From Cryomorphaceae bacterium (lineage in GTDB: Bacteria; Bacteroidota; Bacteroidia; Flavobacteriales; Schleiferiaceae), in contig JACESW010000073.1 of the NCBI GenBank assembly GCA_013911625.1, positions 1 through 6,771 on the forward strand: a stretch of 6,771 nucleotides of DNA. Reading direction: 5' to 3'. Positions 5,401 to 6,771 of the stretch are shown piece by piece. The translations under genes and the position numbers were made by a program. The notes beneath the pieces are model-generated. The model was given only the letters and a program-made list of their open reading frames with translations. It did no database searches and was not told the origin of the DNA. Positions within the stretch are counted from its first letter, which is position 1. Every line of letters starts with the position of its first letter.

Positions 5401-6771
5401 CCCTTCAAAATCTTCTGTCCAAGGCGCTGTTTCCATACCACATAGTGTAGTAACGGTAATAGGCCCTTCCCACGGGCTCACATCGCCTGCTGCACAAGAA
5501 TCTCGTACATAGATGCTGTAGGTCGTGTTTGGTGATAAACCAGTTAAAGTAAATGGATTTGTACCCGCAGATACAATTGATCCAGGCGTGTACTTCACCA
5601 ACCAGTTTGTTGAACCACCTGTCGTCCAGCTCAAATCAACACTATTGCTTGTGACATTCGAAGCGACAAGGTTTGATGGCTTAGGACAATTTGGCTTTTC
5701 ATGAATATCCACATCATCCAAACTGATATCTACCTGGTTGTTGAAGCCTTGGTAGCGATGCGCAATGAATTTCAGTTGAATAGTATCACCGGCATAAGCG
5801 GTCAAATCTACTATCTGCTCTTTCCAAGCATCGTTAGAAGAAGATTGCTGAGCGCCGTTAATTGTGCTCAAAGTGGTCCAAGAACCGCCTGCAGTTCTCA
5901 CTTGTACCACCAACTTATTAATGAGGGTACCGTACATGTGGTACCAGAAGGTCATCTCTGGAGTCGTCAATGGGCTGACATCCACCAATGGTGAAATGAG
6001 CTCATTGGTAAATATAGAACTACCACCGAAACCAGTATTGGCCTCTGTAAATGCATAGCCGCCTGAACCAGACGTATGGTCACCTGAAGGACCTGTATTG
6101 TTACTATGGTTCGTTGGAGGACCCGCTTTCCAAAAGTATTCCACGGTATCGCTGCGTTGCCAACAGCCGTCAATTTGACCCGGTGTTTGGTTAGCGCCAG
6201 TTACCCAAGACGTAGAATCGAAATTCTCAGTGTAAGGAGCGGTTAATGGGTTACACAATGTATTGAACGTAATCGGTCCAATCCACATAGAAGCACCAAG
6301 GGCACCACAAGTATCACGTACATACGCGTCGTATGAAGTTCCCGCTGTTAAACCTGTTGCTACACCTGTTGTTGTTGTTAAATTCGTTAAACCGGTAGCC
6401 GAAGGCGTGAAGCCTGCAGTACCCACCACCAAGTTCCAAGTAGTTGAACCTCCAGTGGTCCACGAGAAGGTCGCTGTAGTCGAAGTGACGTCTGTCAAAG
6501 CAAAGTTTGACGGATCAGGACACAAAGGTTGGTCCTCTACCACCACTTCATCTATAGCGATATCACCTTGTGATCCATTTCCTTTGGTTGCAGACCAGCG
6601 AAGAACGATCGTATCGCCAGCAAATCCGCTCAAATCAACCTCTTCAAACAACCACTGGTTTCCTTGGTTGCCCGATTTCGTGAAGTATGTGTCCCAAGTT
6701 TGGGTAGAATCTACCCACACCTGGAGTTTTAAGGTGTTCACGAAGAAACCGCGCATGTTGTAGTAGAAACT
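2437..6771 (-). CDS. Giant T9SS-secreted modular surface protein (MAM-like/FN3 repeats, PKD domains, type A sorting domain); 5' end outside window
   Basis: Last 1444 residues of a very large exported protein; no stop occurs up to the right edge, and the Met at 6754-6756 is internal because the residues before it (SFYYN) complete a motif found in every unit. Numbering from that Met, the order is: MAM-like 1 (to 78, partial), FN3-1 (79-167), MAM-like 2 (168-356), FN3-2 (357-438), MAM-like 3 (439-626), FN3-3 (627-715), MAM-like 4 (716-906), FN3-4 (907-996), acidic Cys domain (1000-1109), PKD 1-3 (1116-1348), T9SS type A sorting domain (1358-1439). It is rich in Thr, Ser, Gly and Asp and poor in Lys, with regularly placed Cys, typical of folded extracellular Bacteroidota proteins. 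A signal peptide is expected but lies outside the window. Likely roles are adhesion, matrix or glycan binding, or the tail of an exoenzyme whose catalytic domain is not visible. No promoter is in view. Confidence 0.95.
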   Translation of the reverse strand, partial: SFYYNMRGFFVNTLKLQVWVDSTQTWDTYFTKSGNQGNQWLFEEVDLSGFAGDTIVLRWSATKGNGSQGDIAIDEVVVEDQPLCPDPSNFALTDVTSTTATFSWTTGGSTTWNLVVGTAGFTPSATGLTNLTTTTGVATGLTAGTSYDAYVRDTCGALGASMWIGPITFNTLCNPLTAPYTENFDSTSWVTGANQTPGQIDGCWQRSDTVEYFWKAGPPTNHSNNTGPSGDHTSGSGGYAFTEANTGFGGSSIFTNELISPLVDVSPLTTPEMTFWYHMYGTLINKLVVQVRTAGGSWTTLSTINGAQQSSSNDAWKEQIVDLTAYAGDTIQLKFIAHRYQGFNNQVDISLDDVDIHEKPNCPKPSNLVASNVTSNSVDLSWTTGGSTNWLVKYTPGSIVSAGTNPFTLTGLSPNTTYSIYVRDSCAAGDVSPWEGPITVTTLCGMETAPWTEDFEGTGFDASTGDFDGCYTISTSTTYFWQTGTGATPTNNTGPSADHTSGSGKYGYIETSFGFNGDTEADMETMEIDLDTLSTPELSFWWHAAGGNIDEMEVEIYDGSTWTSELTINSTNNTLQSGPGDPWQEAVIDLSSYAGDTIKVRFTGSRASTFGFTSTQADWAIDDIEIDNAPTCLKPTAIASTASTTTSVTLSWTTGGASNWQIEYGAPGFTPGTGTIVNATTNPYTVTGLAPSTYYDFWVRDSCGATDVSDWAGAFAAATACGTAVAPYLENFDNGFVGGTDNNQGHNIGATISPCWTRTDTDTNYRWGGRTGGTATGGTGPGGDHTSGFGSYVYTEASFSTGTPVATLTSPSIDLSALTTPEMKFWYHLYAFNGSQGTLVWSIQDVAVGTWVDLDSISGTQGNNWIEVVEDLSSYANKTVKIKFTATKSSGTTPQQGDIAIDDLSIDEAPTCPEPTAVTAVATSTTDVDVSWTTGGSTAWQIEYGAPGFTPGTGTIVNALTNPFTVTGLTSGASYDFYVRDSCGAGDVSMWVGPASATTFTCTGGCTYTLELGDDYGDGWGANGQYSVFHQLAVTTGSVTTNYTMSNTTGALGSSETFTFNVCDGDTLYLEFIDNGQWEDECGYTLKDPNGVVVSSVANGSMTAGIKYQGAANCSSPCPAPVPTFTFTDNFLSVDFDATASTGAALTYAWDFGDGNNGTGDTPTHLYGAGGTYVVTLTATDSCNQSIDFVDTIQVCEELTTANITYTQSAFDINFDASGVAGADSAYWTFGDGNTGNGLNPTNTYSGSGNFQVDVTVYNACGDQADTTFFVTICVQPTATFSAQIISAGGGGMQVQFDGTNSTGGSSYLWNFGDGNTNSTSNYPLHTYAVTSTTYVVSLTVYNTCGDSDTYSSVLGDALGEDEYTLFNVKVFPNPAKGFITLESDAGMEGTISLIDALGRTVVEMNANGMSNQVIDVRDLSAGTYVLRVLNNGQLFQERVQIVK
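2440..2685 (-). other. T9SS type A C-terminal sorting domain (within the surface protein)
   Basis: Residues 1358-1439, the last 82 of the protein. The motifs are VKVFPNPAKGFITLES (1364-1379), LIDALGRTV (1389-1397), VIDVRDLSAGTYVLRV (1409-1424) and the terminal RVQIVK, which together define the Por secretion-tail family. In known systems this domain directs passage through the outer-membrane T9SS translocon and is cleaved by the PorU sortase, which attaches the cargo to anionic lipopolysaccharide or releases it. It is the main basis for placing the window in Bacteroidota. Confidence 0.95.
2713..3411 (-). repeat. Three tandem PKD domains (within the surface protein)
   Basis: Three immunoglobulin-like PKD domains of about 75 residues each (1116-1192, 1196-1269, 1272-1348). 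Each carries the signature W-x-F-G-D-G: YAWDFGDGNNG (1143-1153), AYWTFGDGNTG (1221-1231) and YLWNFGDGNTN (1303-1313), followed by the H/N-x-Y turn and a V-x-L/V-T-V strand. Domains 1 and 2 each end with a Cys pair 13 residues apart (1178/1191 and 1256/1269), probably a disulfide; domain 3 keeps only Cys1340. They probably act as stalk or spacer before the secretion signal. Confidence 0.92.
3430..3759 (-). other. Acidic Cys-containing GDDYGDGW domain (within the surface protein)
   Basis: Residues 1000-1109 sit between the last FN3 and the first PKD domain. The domain opens CTYTLELGDDYGDGWGANG (1001-1019) and continues through FNVCDGDTLYLEFIDNG (1055-1071) and DECGYTLKDPNG (1075-1086). It is mostly beta-like with Cys1001, Cys1058, Cys1077 and Cys1109. 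I have seen similar C-T-x-x-x-x-D-x-Y-G-D-G-W modules in Bacteroidota secreted proteins but cannot give a firm family name. The clustered Asp/Gly residues would suit calcium binding; that is inference. Confidence 0.7.
3769..4611 (-). repeat. MAM-like/FN3 unit 4
   Basis: The last complete unit, 281 residues (716-996). The MAM-like part shows APYLENFDNG, CW (750-751), a Thr/Gly-rich loop (765-777), GDHTSGFGSY (778-787), FWYH (820-823), DLSSYANKTV and QGDIAIDDLSI (891-901). The FN3 part has SWTTGG (926-931), the segment at 935-954 shared with unit 3, and VRDSCG (974-979). Its MAM end (NQGN/TQGNNW and QGDIAIDD) is closer to unit 1 than to its neighbour unit 3. Confidence 0.85.
4612..5442 (-). repeat. 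MAM-like/FN3 unit 3
   Basis: A complete unit of 277 residues (439-715). The MAM-like part shows APWTEDFEG, GCY (464-466, where the other units have GCW), ADHTSGSGKYGY (492-503), an acidic insert-like stretch rich in Glu and Asp near 513-526, FWWH (535-538), DLSSYAGDTI and WAIDDIEI (614-621). The FN3 part has SWTTGG (646-651), then a segment (655-674) identical in sequence to that of unit 4, and VRDSCG (694-699). Confidence 0.85.
5443..6255 (-). repeat. MAM-like/FN3 unit 2
   Basis: A complete unit of 271 residues (168-438). The MAM-like part opens with APYTENFD, then GCW (197-199), the MAM hallmark GDHTSGSGGY (225-234), LISPLVDVSPLTTPEM, FWYH (270-273), DLTAYAGDTI (317-326) and the closing acidic strand DISLDDVDI (343-351). 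The FN3 part has SWTTGG (376-381) and VRDSC (417-421). The final acidic strand and DHT motif fit the MAM/cleaved-adhesin family; ligand binding is not predictable. Confidence 0.85.
6256..6771 (-). repeat. MAM-like/FN3 unit 1 (partial)
   Basis: The first visible unit is cut by the window edge inside its MAM-like (jelly-roll, gingipain cleaved-adhesin-like) domain. What remains begins at SFYYNMRG, the counterpart of the FWYH strand of the other units, and runs through DLSGFAGDTI and QGDIAIDEV to Cys79 (6520-6522). The FN3 domain (residues 79-167) contains SWTTGGSTTW (98-107) and VRDTCG (146-151). The GDHTSG motif of the other units is lost to the edge. Confidence 0.85.

Noticed and set aside
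6754..6756. ATG on the - strand as the true start of the surface protein
   Set aside because: The frame continues to the window edge, and the upstream SFYYN completes a strand motif (FWYH in other units); no signal peptide follows the Met.
6263..6763. 166-codon open frame on the + strand, Val/Pro-rich, opposite the surface protein
   Set aside because: It is the antisense shadow of the MAM-like/FN3 coding sequence. Its Val and Pro richness mirrors Thr and Gly codons of the real gene, and it has no recognisable domain.
3769..6771. Periodic repeats as a possible CRISPR array or other DNA-level repeat system
   Set aside because: The period is about 810-840 bp, all in frame within one coding sequence, and conserved at protein level rather than as short identical DNA repeats.

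Overview
The window reads as chromosomal DNA of a Bacteroidota bacterium, probably a marine-type Flavobacteriales relative. The strongest sign is the right-hand gene, which ends in a type A C-terminal sorting domain of the type IX secretion system (T9SS), found essentially only in that phylum. The gene starts also lack clear Shine-Dalgarno sequences, which fits the phylum. The family-level placement is inference.

Left part (1-2368, + strand) is a compact three-gene run. It holds the C-terminal part of an NhaC-type Na+/H+ antiporter (cut by the left edge), a 12-helix major facilitator superfamily (MFS) transporter whose GTG start overlaps the nhaC stop by 4 bases, and a complete YjdM/PhnA-type zinc-ribbon protein that starts 3 bases after the MFS stop. 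The spacing implies one transcript with translational coupling. The run ends at a strong intrinsic terminator at 2388-2418 whose symmetry lets it serve both strands.

Right part (2437-6771, - strand) is one uninterrupted reading frame, open at the right edge, convergent with the operon. It encodes the last 1444 residues of a very large secreted modular protein. From N to C it has four MAM-like plus fibronectin III (FN3) units of about 270-280 residues (the first cut by the edge), a cysteine-bearing acidic GDDYGDGW-type domain, three PKD domains and the T9SS sorting domain. It is probably a cell-surface or released adhesin or matrix protein, or the non-catalytic tail of an exoenzyme whose catalytic part lies beyond the window.

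The two halves show no functional link apart from the shared terminator. I see no RNA genes, CRISPR array, insertion sequence or phage remnant, and no convincing new system. The points most worth a second look are the patchwork relationship among the repeat units, the unnamed acidic domain, and the conserved pairing of transporters with yjdM.
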